NCBI GenBank assembly: GCA_018433765.1
Contig: JAHDQO010000021.1
Coordinates: forward strand, 62,001 to 126,000
Reading direction: 5' to 3'
Length of the DNA: 64,000 nt
Origin: Tissierellales bacterium
Lineage (GTDB): Bacteria; Bacillota; Clostridia; Tissierellales; Sedimentibacteraceae
Under the pieces are notes generated by a model, which worked only from the letters and a program-made list of their open reading frames with translations, made no database searches and had not been told where the DNA came from. Both the position numbers and the translations under genes were made by a program. Positions 8,662-18,121 of the stretch are shown here, one piece after another (the stretch's first letter is position 1; each line of letters starts with the position of its first letter).

Positions 8662-11661
8662 TTATTTTCTAAGTTCTTTAAACAAAACTTCTTCCATCAT
8701 ATTCATTATAAATTTCATCTTTTCTTCATCGCTAAATAAGCTCACAAAGAAATTATCATTTTCTTCATATCTATTTACTGCTACATCTTTAAACTTTTGT
8801 TCATATAAATATTTAAACAGCGATTTATCATTAGATTTAGCGGCATTAACTATTTTTTCATCTTTTGCAAAATCAGATTTCATCTGCTCTAATACTTTGT
8901 CCTGCTCTGTAAACTTAGTTCCAAATCTTTCATTCATCTTTTCAATGATTACAGAAAGTGGATCTTCGTTCTTCTGTTTTGCTCCAACTCCACCTTTTAT
9001 ATTTGCTATATAACATTCATCTGATTCATCTATAGCAATACTGCCTTCAAAAGTTTTAGAAAGCTTATAATATTCAAGTATTACTTTATCTGAAATATCA
9101 ACTTTATTAATTTCACCTTTTGGAAGGCATTTTCCTAGAAACTTAGCATATACAAAAAACTTCTGCATATCCTTATCATACATTTTGCAGACTTGTATGA
9201 TAAATGAATATATACGAACAAAAGTTGAAAGTGTTGACTTAAATTCTTCTCTTTCTGCATTTTCTTTAACACAATATCTATCTAGTGCAGGTTTAATACA
9301 TGCTGAAAGAACTGCTTGTGTATTTTTATTGCTGCGTCCATAGTATATTTGTGCAAAATGTTCTACCTCGGTCTGCTGATATATCTGAAATTCATCTAAT
9401 CCATTTTTCAAATCATATATAACGTTTGGGTCTGTCTCTTGTTCTAATATAGCTGCTTCATAATAAGGTTTAAAAGCTGTCTGTATTTCATCTGCACTAT
9501 TCACAAAATCAAGTACAAAAGTATCTTCTTTACCTATCATTGTTCTATTTAATCTTGATAAAGTTTGTACAGCTTTTACTCCGCTTAATTTTTTATCTAC
9601 AAACATTGTATGTAAAAGAGGTTCATCAAATCCTGTTTGATATTTTTCTGCAACAATTAACATATTAAAATCTTCACTATGAAAATATTCTTTCAATTGA
9701 AATTCTCTAATTGTTTCACCATTTTTGTTTTTATTAATCTTTTCTTCCGTAAAATCATCTTTATAATCATTAACAGTTCCTGAAAATGCAACTAAAACAT
9801 CTAAGTCGTTGTAGCCTTTTTCTTTAATATATCTTCTGAATTCAAAAAGATATCTAACAGCATGAAGTCTTGAAGATGTAACTACCATTGCTTTTGCCCT
9901 GCCGCCTATTTTATTTTTAGTAATACACTTAAAATGTTCTACCATAATTGCAGTCTTTTGAGCTAAATTATGGGGATGCAGACTTTCATATCTTGCAATT
10001 GCCTTTGCACCTTTACTTGAATCTACGTCAGGGTCATCTGCTGCTTTCTTAGCAATTTTATAATACATTTGATATGTAGTGTAGTTCTGCAGTACATCTA
10101 ATATAAAGTGTTCTTCTATAGCTTGTCTCATTGAATAAATGTGAAAAGCTTTGAATTTACCATCAAGTTGTTTTTCTCCAAACATTTGAAGTGTCTTTTC
10201 CTTTGGAGTGGCTGTAAATGCAAAGAATGATAAGTTGCTCAGCTGTCCATGAGAAATAAGTTCATCAACTAACTTGTCTTCATCATCTTTTACTTTTTCT
10301 TCTGCTTCGCTTTCCATCTTTCTGTATTCTTCTAATAGTTCTTCCTTATTTGCTAATGCTTTTTTTAATTTTTTAGATGCTTCACCTGTTTGACTTGAGT
10401 GTGCTTCATCTACTATGATTGCAAAATTTCTGCCGTTTGCTTGAACCTCATTATAGATTACAGGAAATTTTTGAAGTGTAGTTATTATAATTCTCTTTCC
10501 TGCATTGATAGCATCTCTTAAATCAACTGCATGTTTTTTCTTGTCAATACACTCTACAACTCCAAGCACATGGTCGAATTGATATATTGTATCTTGAAGC
10601 TGACTATCTAATATCCTTCTATCTGTAACTACAATTATAGATTGAAATATAGATTCATCACTGCTGTCATGCAGTCCTGCAAGTCTATGTGCAAGCCAAG
10701 CTATGGAGTTGGATTTACCGCTGCCTGCACTGTGCTGAATAAGATAGTTTTTTCCTGCTCCATTTGACTTTACATCTGCAAGCAGTTTTGTCACTACATC
10801 TAGTTGATGAAATCTCGGAAATATCAAGGTTTCTTCTGTATATTTATTTTCATAATTATATTTCTTTTCTTCTTTTTTAAGATGCATGTACTTATTAAGA
10901 ATCTCCATTAATCTATCTTTGCAGAGAACATTTTCCCAAAGGTAAGCTGTTTGATAACCTTCAGGATTTAATGGATTGCCAGCACCTCCAACACTACCGC
11001 ACCCGTTAGAACCTTGATTGAATGGTAAAAAGTAAGTATTTGCTCCATTTAATTTTGTTGTCATATGTACTTCGTATAAATCTACTGCAAAATGAACTAA
11101 TACTCTATTTCTAAATTGAAATATTGTATCTTTACCTGCTCTGTCAAACTTGTACTGGTCTATAGCATTTAAAACACTTTGACCTGTGAATTGGCATTTC
11201 AGCTCCATTGAAACAACCGGTATTCCATTTAAAAATAATACAATGTCTATACTGTTTTCATTAAAAACTGAATAGTGAAGCTGTCTTGTGCAGTGAAGTA
11301 TATTATCATCGTATTGCTTAACTCTTTGAGAATTTATAGAAGTTTCCGGTTTAAAGAAACATACTTTAAACTCAACACCTCTATCCTTAAATCCATGTCT
11401 TAAAACAGCTAATAATCCTCTGTTTCTAACTTCTTTACAGAAACGCTTAATAAAGCTTTCCTCTGCATCTAATTTATAAATTTTACAATATCTTTCCCAT
11501 TCTTTAGGCTGTGTTTTCTTAATAAAATTAATCAAGGTTTCTTTATCTAAGGCTAGTTCTCTATCAAAGTTTTTAGGATTACCTTTTTCATATCCGCCCT
11601 TTGTAGTTAAGTACTCTTCTATGGCTTCTTCAAAAGCTTTTTCTTTTAATTCTGCATCCAT
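8662..11661 (-). CDS. hsdR: Type I restriction enzyme, R (endonuclease/translocase) subunit
   Basis: HsdR translocates and cleaves unmodified DNA. The 999-residue protein carries the N-terminal nuclease core with Asp139, Glu153 and Lys155 (ELK). Two RecA-like motor domains follow, with Walker A GSGKS at 313-317, the DEAH box at 418-421, motif III FTATP, and the late motif QTLSRLNRT. A C-terminal helical domain for binding the methylase complex follows. It starts 2 bases after the hsdS stop, with the ribosome site AAAGGAGG. Length and motifs look intact, so the system is probably active. Confidence 0.95.
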   Translation of the reverse strand: MDAELKEKAFEEAIEEYLTTKGGYEKGNPKNFDRELALDKETLINFIKKTQPKEWERYCKIYKLDAEESFIKRFCKEVRNRGLLAVLRHGFKDRGVEFKVCFFKPETSINSQRVKQYDDNILHCTRQLHYSVFNENSIDIVLFLNGIPVVSMELKCQFTGQSVLNAIDQYKFDRAGKDTIFQFRNRVLVHFAVDLYEVHMTTKLNGANTYFLPFNQGSNGCGSVGGAGNPLNPEGYQTAYLWENVLCKDRLMEILNKYMHLKKEEKKYNYENKYTEETLIFPRFHQLDVVTKLLADVKSNGAGKNYLIQHSAGSGKSNSIAWLAHRLAGLHDSSDESIFQSIIVVTDRRILDSQLQDTIYQFDHVLGVVECIDKKKHAVDLRDAINAGKRIIITTLQKFPVIYNEVQANGRNFAIIVDEAHSSQTGEASKKLKKALANKEELLEEYRKMESEAEEKVKDDEDKLVDELISHGQLSNLSFFAFTATPKEKTLQMFGEKQLDGKFKAFHIYSMRQAIEEHFILDVLQNYTTYQMYYKIAKKAADDPDVDSSKGAKAIARYESLHPHNLAQKTAIMVEHFKCITKNKIGGRAKAMVVTSSRLHAVRYLFEFRRYIKEKGYNDLDVLVAFSGTVNDYKDDFTEEKINKNKNGETIREFQLKEYFHSEDFNMLIVAEKYQTGFDEPLLHTMFVDKKLSGVKAVQTLSRLNRTMIGKEDTFVLDFVNSADEIQTAFKPYYEAAILEQETDPNVIYDLKNGLDEFQIYQQTEVEHFAQIYYGRSNKNTQAVLSACIKPALDRYCVKENAEREEFKSTLSTFVRIYSFIIQVCKMYDKDMQKFFVYAKFLGKCLPKGEINKVDISDKVILEYYKLSKTFEGSIAIDESDECYIANIKGGVGAKQKNEDPLSVIIEKMNERFGTKFTEQDKVLEQMKSDFAKDEKIVNAAKSNDKSLFKYLYEQKFKDVAVNRYEENDNFFVSLFSDEEKMKFIMNMMEEVLFKELRK

Positions 11662-11663
11662 TA

Positions 11664-12920
11664 TTACACCTCCTTTTTACCTGTTACACATTCATATATT
11701 AAGGATTTCTTGTATTCTGTCAGCTTTTTTATTAGTTCTTGCTTTTTGCATATAGCTTTGTCTATTGTTGTGCATTTTTTGTCTAGGTAATTGGATATTT
11801 GTTTTTGTTCTTGAATATTTCCTATTACAATAGCTGCATTCATAACGTCACTAATTGTTATTGAATCGTAAGTAGAACCTTTTGATTTTACATCAAATTC
11901 CTTGTTAATAATATTAATAAAATACCATAATAATTTATTATTAATATTATTAACTCTTAATGCACATAATCCTCTTCCTATAGCATATCTTTTATTTGCT
12001 AAATTTTTAGCACCTACCGGAGCTCTTACTGATAAAAGTATATCATTTGTTTGTACAAATTTATTTGCTTTTTTAGTATACACTCTTTCATTTGGATATA
12101 ATTCTGTAAAATCTGCATTTCCTTGTAGAAAGGGTTCACCTATACCTTCCATATTATAATTATTGGAACTAGGTGACTGACCCATTATTATTTCACAGCA
12201 GTATTTTAATTTGCAAACTTTCCATTCCTCAGGTATCTCCCCAATCCACTCAATACCGCTGTCTTTCATCTTTACATCAGGATTTAATCCTTTTGTTACT
12301 GCTTCTGTTATGATGGACTGCTTGTACTCTTTCAGCTTTTCTATTACCTGCTTCTGTTTTTCTATTGTTTGGTCTATTGTTGTGCATTTGGTGTCTAGGT
12401 AATTGGCTATTTGTGTTTGTTCATCTTTGCTTAGAATTAGTATTATTGTATTACCTAATGTTTGATTATTTAATATAGGTAGCGTAGTGAATAATGCTGT
12501 ATCTTTAATTACATCTATACTAGCTAACATCATATATAGTAAATATTTAGGATTAATACATTTTTTAGGAATAATTGCTGTAATCTGTTGATTTGAACTT
12601 GATTCTCCAGTCGTAAATCCTAGTTTTCCAACTGTTGCTCCAATTCCAACTATTAAAATACAATTAAGTGGAAATATAGGAGCTATATTTTCTTTAATAA
12701 AACTTTTATTTAAATTTCGAGATGATTTATTTAATATTAATGACTCGTTAAAGTCACTAGGAGTAAACCAGTTAAAGTCTCCTTCAAAAACCTCTTTATT
12801 TTTTGTTGATGGTGTTGATCCTGTTTTTAAATATGCATATCTTCTTAATTTTCTTACTTTCCACTCTTCCGGTATCTCCCCTATCCATTCAACTCCGCTG
12901 TCTTTCATCTTCCTAGTCAT
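11664..12920 (-). CDS. hsdS: Type I restriction-modification specificity subunit
   Basis: HsdS sets the DNA target for both methylation and cutting. The 418-residue protein has two target-recognition domains, each opening with a nearly identical segment ending in EWIGEIPEEWKV (residues 5-22 and 218-235) and each followed by a conserved helical spacer (about 169-208 and 375-415) starting QISNYLD or QIANYLD. The two halves recognise the two parts of a bipartite site. It overlaps the end of hsdM by 8 bases. The start has GGAGG 9 bases upstream. The internal repeats are also similar as DNA, which gives a route for domain swapping. Confidence 0.95.
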   Translation of the reverse strand: MTRKMKDSGVEWIGEIPEEWKVRKLRRYAYLKTGSTPSTKNKEVFEGDFNWFTPSDFNESLILNKSSRNLNKSFIKENIAPIFPLNCILIVGIGATVGKLGFTTGESSSNQQITAIIPKKCINPKYLLYMMLASIDVIKDTALFTTLPILNNQTLGNTIILILSKDEQTQIANYLDTKCTTIDQTIEKQKQVIEKLKEYKQSIITEAVTKGLNPDVKMKDSGIEWIGEIPEEWKVCKLKYCCEIIMGQSPSSNNYNMEGIGEPFLQGNADFTELYPNERVYTKKANKFVQTNDILLSVRAPVGAKNLANKRYAIGRGLCALRVNNINNKLLWYFINIINKEFDVKSKGSTYDSITISDVMNAAIVIGNIQEQKQISNYLDKKCTTIDKAICKKQELIKKLTEYKKSLIYECVTGKKEV

Positions 12921-14628
12921 TGAATATTTCCTCCAGTACTCCTTCTAAATCTAGTTCTATATCCATTATTTCAGCCATTATTTCGTCTGATGGTTTTGGA
13001 GGTATATATTTATAAAAGTATCTTGTGAATGGAATTTGATATCCTGTTTTTGTTTTCTTTTCATCTATCCAAGCATCAGATGCAAATGGCAGAACTTCTC
13101 TTTTGAAGTATTCTTGTATATCTTCTTTTAATGGAACATTTTCTGTATCACGAAGTTTAGTATCTGCAACAGGTTTCCCTTTTTTGAGTTCTACTTCTCC
13201 CTTTTCACTTTTTTTTGGTCTTTCTACTACTATTTTTGAAAATCCGAAGTCTTCGTTGTCGAATATTTTACTTATTTTACTTTCTTTGAATTCTCCGTAT
13301 AACTTTGTTATTTCATCTATATAATGTTTAGGTATATCATTTCTTTTGTTGCCTAATGATTTTCTGCGTTTTTCATATAGTTTATTAGCATTGATAAGCT
13401 GTACTTTTCCTTTTCTAAAGCTCGGTTTTTTATTGGACAACACCCATATGTAAGTTGCTATACCTGTATTGTAAAAAATATCATTAGGCAGAGCTACTAT
13501 AGCTTCTAACAAGTCATTTTCTATTATGTATTTTCTTATTTCTGAAGGTCCGCTTCCTGCATCTCCTGTAAACAGAGGTGAACCATTATGAATTATTGCA
13601 ATTCTAGAGCCTTGCGGTTTCATTTTTGATACTGCTGTCTGTAAAAACAGCATCTGTCCGTCACCTACTGCCGGCAGTCCTGCTCCAAATCGTCCTGCAA
13701 AACCAAGTTTTGCTTCGCTCTGTACGGCTTTCCTATCATTTTTCCACTCACGTCCAAAGGGAGGATTTGATAATATATAATCAAATTTATCTCCTTTAAA
13801 TTTGTCATCTGATAATGTGTTACCGTTTTTAATATTATCAGCACTTGCACCTTTGATAAGCATATCTGCTTTGCATATAGCATATGTCTGGTCATTTATT
13901 TCTTGTCCAAATGCTATGAGTTCTGCATTCTTATTAAATTTTTTCAAATAATCTTCTGCAACAGAAAGCATACCCCCTGTACCGCAAGCTGGGTCAAATA
14001 TAGTTTTAGCTATATCTTCTGTTAATAGTTCGCTGTCATTGTAGAACAATATGTTTACCATGAGTTCAATTACTTCTCTTGGAGTGTAATGCTGTCCTGC
14101 ATCTTCATTATGTGCTTCTGAAAATCTCCTTATAATCTCTTCAAATATATAGCCCATTTCAAGATTGGAGATTTTATTTGGATGCAAGTCTGCTTGAGGT
14201 TTAACGAATTCTTGAATTACTATGTACAAAAGGTTTTTTTCTGCGAGTCTGGTTATTTGATTGTCAAAACTAAATTTTTCTATTATATTACGGACATTTT
14301 CAGAAAAGCCGTTTAAATATGCTCTAAAGTTATCTTCAATTCCATCTGGGTCGCTTAGAAGTTTTTGAAAATCAAATTTACTTGTATTATAAAATGAATA
14401 TCCTGATTCTTTACATAAAAATACATCTTTTATTGTAATCTTGCCTAATCTTTCATTTTTGTTTAATACTGCTTCTTTTGTATCAGCTAAGACACAGTCG
14501 AAACGTCTTATTACTGTAAGAGGTAAAATTACTTCGCCGTATTCATGAGGTTTGTACACTCCTGTTAATTTGTCAGCTATTGCCCATATTAAATTGGCTT
14601 TTTCATTTATGTTAGTACTTATACCCAT
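12913..14628 (-). CDS. hsdM: Type I restriction-modification adenine methylase subunit
   Basis: HsdM transfers methyl from S-adenosylmethionine to adenine N6. The N-terminal helical HsdM domain (about 1-150) is followed by the methylase core with motif I DPACGTGG at 214-221 and catalytic NPPF at 290-293. The start is placed at the ATG at 14628, with AAGGAG 8 bases before it; a GTG six bases earlier is too close to the ribosome site. It is the first gene of the M-S-R operon. Length of 571 residues is within the family range. Confidence 0.95.
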   Translation of the reverse strand: MGISTNINEKANLIWAIADKLTGVYKPHEYGEVILPLTVIRRFDCVLADTKEAVLNKNERLGKITIKDVFLCKESGYSFYNTSKFDFQKLLSDPDGIEDNFRAYLNGFSENVRNIIEKFSFDNQITRLAEKNLLYIVIQEFVKPQADLHPNKISNLEMGYIFEEIIRRFSEAHNEDAGQHYTPREVIELMVNILFYNDSELLTEDIAKTIFDPACGTGGMLSVAEDYLKKFNKNAELIAFGQEINDQTYAICKADMLIKGASADNIKNGNTLSDDKFKGDKFDYILSNPPFGREWKNDRKAVQSEAKLGFAGRFGAGLPAVGDGQMLFLQTAVSKMKPQGSRIAIIHNGSPLFTGDAGSGPSEIRKYIIENDLLEAIVALPNDIFYNTGIATYIWVLSNKKPSFRKGKVQLINANKLYEKRRKSLGNKRNDIPKHYIDEITKLYGEFKESKISKIFDNEDFGFSKIVVERPKKSEKGEVELKKGKPVADTKLRDTENVPLKEDIQEYFKREVLPFASDAWIDEKKTKTGYQIPFTRYFYKYIPPKPSDEIMAEIMDIELDLEGVLEEIFND

Positions 14629-14661
14629 TGTCACATCTCCTTATGTTTGTTGTTTTTTAAT

Positions 14662-14805
14662 TGTGTTTTTTAACTTTTGTTATGTTATATATCTTTGATG
14701 TTATTTATTATTAAGATCTTTCGACTTCACTTCGTTTGCTCAAGATGACGAGAATTTGTTACTTACTTGTGAAGTGCAAGATAAACTTTTTTTAATATAG
14801 TTTCT
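14662..14805. repeat. Intergenic repeat, copy 1
   Basis: This is the first of two imperfect direct copies (about 140 bases each, 169 bases apart) in the 540-base gap upstream of hsdM. Each copy contains a core reading, on one strand, as GACTT/ACACTT...GTTTGCTCAAGATGACGAG, which resembles the GTCAT-YTGAGC class of dispersed intergenic repeats. No ORF fits it. Confidence 0.7.
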
Positions 14806-14830
14806 TTTTTTTGATTTCTCTTTTTCTTTC

Positions 14831-14975
14831 TGTGTTTTTTAACTTTTGTTATATTATATATCTTGGATGTTATTTATAGTTAAGTCTCTCGACTACACTT
14901 TGTTTGCTCAAGATGACGAGAGTTTGTTATTTACTTGCTAAGTGAAAGATTACTCTTTCTATCATAGTTCACTAG
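14831..14975. repeat. Intergenic repeat, copy 2
   Basis: This is the second copy, aligned to 14662-14805 with scattered substitutions. The region from 14976 to 15168 is AT-rich with only the toxin-antitoxin terminator recognised. Confidence 0.7.
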
Positions 14976-15076
14976 TTTTGATTATAACATAAATTTGACA
15001 ATATTTATCCTTATTCTATAAATATATTCTATTTTTCCAGTTTAATTTGTTTTATTTATTACCATTTAACCAGTAA

Positions 15077-15102
15077 AAAAAACCGATACTTTATCGGTTT
15101 TT
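15077..15102 (-). terminator. Terminator of the toxin-antitoxin operon
   Basis: An 8-bp GC-containing stem (15081-15088 with 15092-15099), extended by A/T pairs, is followed on the minus strand by a run of T. It can also work on the plus strand. Confidence 0.85.
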
Positions 15103-15168
15103 CACATTATTGACAATACACGCTCAATTGATTTTATAATTTTAACTAATCACTTATAAATAATTAAA

Positions 15169-15432
15169 TTATTCATAATGATCTTTACATTTAATAATCA
15201 CTAAATTGTTATTGGTGTCCATGGCATAAATTAATCTGTGTTCCTTGTTTATTCTACGACTGCAATACCCAGTCAAACCGTGTTTTAAAAGTTCAGGCTG
15301 ACCTATACCCTTAAACATACCATTTCTTTGAATATCCTTTATTAGCTCGTTAATTTTTTTTACTATTTTCTTATCTTTCTTCTGCCATTCTGTATATTCA
15401 CAAAAACTTTTTTCAGTAAAAATTATATTCAA
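15169..15432 (-). CDS. yoeB: Txe/YoeB-family mRNA-cleaving toxin
   Basis: The 87-residue protein aligns along its length with YoeB: a WQ..DKKIVKKINELI helix, GQPELLKH, SRRINKEHRLIY and a C-terminal HY pair. The residues matching the YoeB active site are Glu47, Arg66, His85 and Tyr86. YoeB binds the ribosome and cuts mRNA in the A site. Its ATG overlaps the antitoxin stop by 4 bases, the usual arrangement for this pair. All key residues are present, so it should be functional. Confidence 0.93.
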   Translation of the reverse strand: MNIIFTEKSFCEYTEWQKKDKKIVKKINELIKDIQRNGMFKGIGQPELLKHGLTGYCSRRINKEHRLIYAMDTNNNLVIIKCKDHYE

Positions 15433-15695
15433 TTTGACATTTCCTCCAACTCATCAATCGATTTAATCACAATTTTTCCATGTTCTAATTGCTCTATAGA
15501 TTGATGTAATTCAGCAAAATAATTAGCTTTTTTATAATTTTTTACTTCAAAAGGTAATCCTCCTTGCAATACTGCTTGATGCAGGAAAATATTGATAGCT
15601 TCAGTAGTAGATAAACCAAGTTCATTAAATAATTTTTCTACTTTTTCCTTAAAATCAGGATCAACACGCATATTAATACTAGCAGTTTTAGCCAC
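15429..15695 (-). CDS. relB: RelB/DinJ-family antitoxin
   Basis: The N-terminal half has the ribbon-helix-helix pattern of RelB/DinJ (ASINMRVDPDFKEKVEKLF and a helix with STTEAINIFL). The C-terminal half, rich in Glu, is the toxin-wrapping region. The start is set at the GTG at 15695, 9 bases after AAAGGAG; a TTG at 15704 touches the ribosome site and is unlikely. It neutralises the YoeB-like toxin and, with it, normally represses the operon. The mix of RelB/DinJ antitoxin with YoeB-type toxin is a common hybrid pairing. Confidence 0.9.
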   Translation of the reverse strand: MAKTASINMRVDPDFKEKVEKLFNELGLSTTEAINIFLHQAVLQGGLPFEVKNYKKANYFAELHQSIEQLEHGKIVIKSIDELEEMSN

Positions 15696-15954
15696 ATTTA
15701 TCAACTCCTTTCAATTGTCGAATATATAACCATTGATATTACTTGTTTACATTTTGTATATTAAATCTAACAATATTTTTAATCAATATATTAACAAATT
15801 CTTCAGAATTTTTACACCTTTATTTCACAAACCCTATTACTATTATATTAATATTGTATCGCAAATATTCATCATTTGCAACACAATGTTGTAATAGTTT
15901 TATTACTTTTCATCAAAAAACCTTAATGATCAATTGGAGCTAATAAAAAAAAAT

Positions 15955-15990
15955 AAATTTCCTGAATTTTTATTTTAATTCAGGAAATTT
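15955..15990 (-). terminator. Terminator of the AraC-family gene; 15696-16012 otherwise empty
   Basis: A 14-bp perfect stem (15955-15968 with 15977-15990) and 8-base loop have a T-rich tract on the minus strand. The remainder of this 317-base gap is AT-rich and shows no gene; it must hold the toxin-antitoxin promoter. Confidence 0.85.
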
Positions 15991-16012
15991 TACTTTTTAT
16001 TTAAATTCAATT

Positions 16013-17524
16013 TTATCTTATTTTGGTAATTAAAACCTTTAATACTTCACATGCTTTAGCTTCATAATGTTGTGCTTTTTTTATTAAAGCAGCAAGTTGA
16101 GTTCTAATCTCTTTGTCAGCAAGTCTTAGAGCAACTTCTTCACCATTATATCCTATCAGTTCTCTCATTTTAGTTATACAATCAGCCGCATCTTTAAAAT
16201 GCTTTCCACACTCATTGCATTCTTTTGAGATTTTAGAATTTTCTTCTCCTAAATAATTTATGTATTCAGCAGCATAAAGACGCCCTTCTCCCACCATAAC
16301 TGTGGCATCGCCAAAACACATATTCCTCTCGATTAGTAAAGATAACTGAGCGTTTTTTGGGAAATTTTTATCATCAAGCATTGCATCAGCCCATGCAGAA
16401 TATGCTTTCTGTCCGCCATAATATGAGTCGTATCTGCCATTATAAACATTAACTTTTTCAGTAGTAAGAAGATAAAGAGCGTTTTCAAGCAACTCTTTTA
16501 AAGAAATTGTTTCATCTATTTGCTCACCAACAGACATAACTGCTTCTACATTTTCCCACCAATTGTCACAAATAAAATAACCTGACTCTTCAAAGGTAAT
16601 ATCTTTTGTAAATTCCATACTATCTTGATATAAACTCCAGCCTAGTAAAGTTTCACAGTTATGTTTATACCCTGTTATAATACCTGCTTCAGGTGGACCT
16701 ACAATGCCAAGAGCAATAACAGGACGGCCTTCATCTATTTCTGATTTTATAAGACTTATGAAATCATCTTTAGTACTTGTATCCTTTTCTAAGATTTTGA
16801 ACTTTCGTCCTACTGCTTTAAATGATAGTTCAAAAGGCATTAATGGGTTTTCATAAATATTACGTACATCTACAGCACTCATATCCCAGCCGTTTTCATT
16901 CCATCTCAAGCGAAAAGATGCACCAGATGCAGCCATTATATATGAGTAATTTACAGTTTGCCCCAAATAATCTAAAACAGCTTGTAAACACATTGTAAAT
17001 GGAGTACATTGACAATTATCCTCAAAAGTACGTCCATAATACACTTTTGGTACACCATAAAGAATACAGCTATCTTTTGTTTTTAAATTATCATTCATAT
17101 TATCAACCTCCGATAAATTTAGGAAGGCATCCTTTGAATTATTGAGATTTAAAATAACAGGAGCATATACACCCATACAAATACTCTCTCTTTTGCATTT
17201 AAAATCTGATTTTTTTAGTTCTGAAGGTCTTATACCTGTTACACGCCTAAAAGCTCGAGTAAATGTATCATAGCTATAAAAGTTGTAGTCGTTAGCTATT
17301 TCTGTCAAACTTTTTTTAGTAGTCATAATTTCAAATGCACAATTCGCAATTTTACGAGCCATAATGTAACGAGATAAAGACATATTAGTTTCTTTCTTAA
17401 ATATCTCTCTTATATGTCTATAAGAGTAGTTCAAGCTTTCTTCAAGCTCTTTGAATTCAATTTTTTGCTTTATCCGTTTTTCTACAAAAGTAATGATTGC
17501 ACAGGTTTCAATCAAATAATCCAA
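16013..17524 (-). CDS. AraC-family regulator fused to a BtrH/C39-like domain
   Basis: With the TTG start at 17524 (AAAGGAG 8 bases upstream) the protein has 503 residues. The N-terminal 110 residues are an AraC DNA-binding domain with two helix-turn-helix units, ending in TGIRPSELKK. The rest, about 350 residues, has a Cys-containing region (CTPFTMCLQAVLDYLG, then ASGASFRLRWN) like the BtrH N-terminal/C39-like fold, plus an aromatic segment and a helical tail. AraC proteins usually carry the sensor first and the HTH last; here the order is reversed. The effector domain may bind or process a thioester or peptide, which is inference. Its target genes are not known. Confidence 0.75.
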   Translation of the reverse strand: MDYLIETCAIITFVEKRIKQKIEFKELEESLNYSYRHIREIFKKETNMSLSRYIMARKIANCAFEIMTTKKSLTEIANDYNFYSYDTFTRAFRRVTGIRPSELKKSDFKCKRESICMGVYAPVILNLNNSKDAFLNLSEVDNMNDNLKTKDSCILYGVPKVYYGRTFEDNCQCTPFTMCLQAVLDYLGQTVNYSYIMAASGASFRLRWNENGWDMSAVDVRNIYENPLMPFELSFKAVGRKFKILEKDTSTKDDFISLIKSEIDEGRPVIALGIVGPPEAGIITGYKHNCETLLGWSLYQDSMEFTKDITFEESGYFICDNWWENVEAVMSVGEQIDETISLKELLENALYLLTTEKVNVYNGRYDSYYGGQKAYSAWADAMLDDKNFPKNAQLSLLIERNMCFGDATVMVGEGRLYAAEYINYLGEENSKISKECNECGKHFKDAADCITKMRELIGYNGEEVALRLADKEIRTQLAALIKKAQHYEAKACEVLKVLITKIR

Positions 17525-17650
17525 ATATTGCTCTCCTTTAAATTTTTTTCTTCTTCCGGAAGTGATTATATTATAATGTAAAAAGAACGTCATTGCTCGA
17601 CGTTTTTGACATTCTTTTAGGTTATGATTTTTCTGTTATACATTAAATAG

Positions 17651-17944
17651 TTAGAAATTCAAACATGGAACATCCTTAGGATAGTCATTTGTTTCTTGTT
17701 CTATAATAACTGCTTTTTCATCACTCTCTGATAAAACAAATGTATTTAAATATTCTACAAAAGCATCAGATCTATAGCAGCATCCTTCTTTTTTGCCATC
17801 TTCATACGTCCAATATGAATGATCATTATTCTCATCAAACAGCCAATCAAAAAAATCTAACTGGTATTTTTTTATATCTTTTATTATATTATTTGGACAT
17901 TCAATTATGTCTGAATTAATACAAAATTCTAAAACAACTTTCAT
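17651..17944 (-). CDS. Small hypothetical acidic protein
   Basis: The 97-residue product is acidic and rich in aromatic residues (for example DFFDWLFDENND and a YWTYEDGKKEGCCYR segment), with no membrane helix or signal peptide. No family is recognised. An AAAGGG-type ribosome site lies about 10 bases before the ATG. It lies 126 bases upstream of the AraC-BtrH-like gene on the same strand, so both may be co-transcribed. It has normal codon use for the window and is probably real. Confidence 0.55.
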   Translation of the reverse strand: MKVVLEFCINSDIIECPNNIIKDIKKYQLDFFDWLFDENNDHSYWTYEDGKKEGCCYRSDAFVEYLNTFVLSESDEKAVIIEQETNDYPKDVPCLNF

Positions 17945-18063
17945 ATTAACTTTTACCCTTTCTACTTTAATTCTAATTTAAATTCATTTTTATATTATAT
18001 CTATTCGTACTTTATTTTTCAATAATTTGTTTAATACTTCAATAGATATACCTAAAAATTTTC

Positions 18064-18107
18064 TTGACATTTTCTAGAAAAATGATATGATACATATAAA
18101 TGTATGT
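18064..18107 (+). promoter_or_regulatory. Promoter and probable operator of the TetR-ABC-MFS block
   Basis: A -35 TTGACA (18064-18069) and -10 TATGAT (18086-18091) are separated by 16 bases. Just after the -10 lies an inverted repeat ATACAT-ATAA-ATGTAT, a suitable site for the TetR protein encoded next. A related ACATATATATGTATGT sequence occurs before the ABC gene at about 18808. Confidence 0.75.
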
Positions 18108-18121
18108 AACGGAGGAATATT

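Noticed and set aside
13665-13895. 76-residue minus-strand ORF within hsdM
   Set aside because: Overlaps conserved methylase motif IV in another frame and has no ribosome site.
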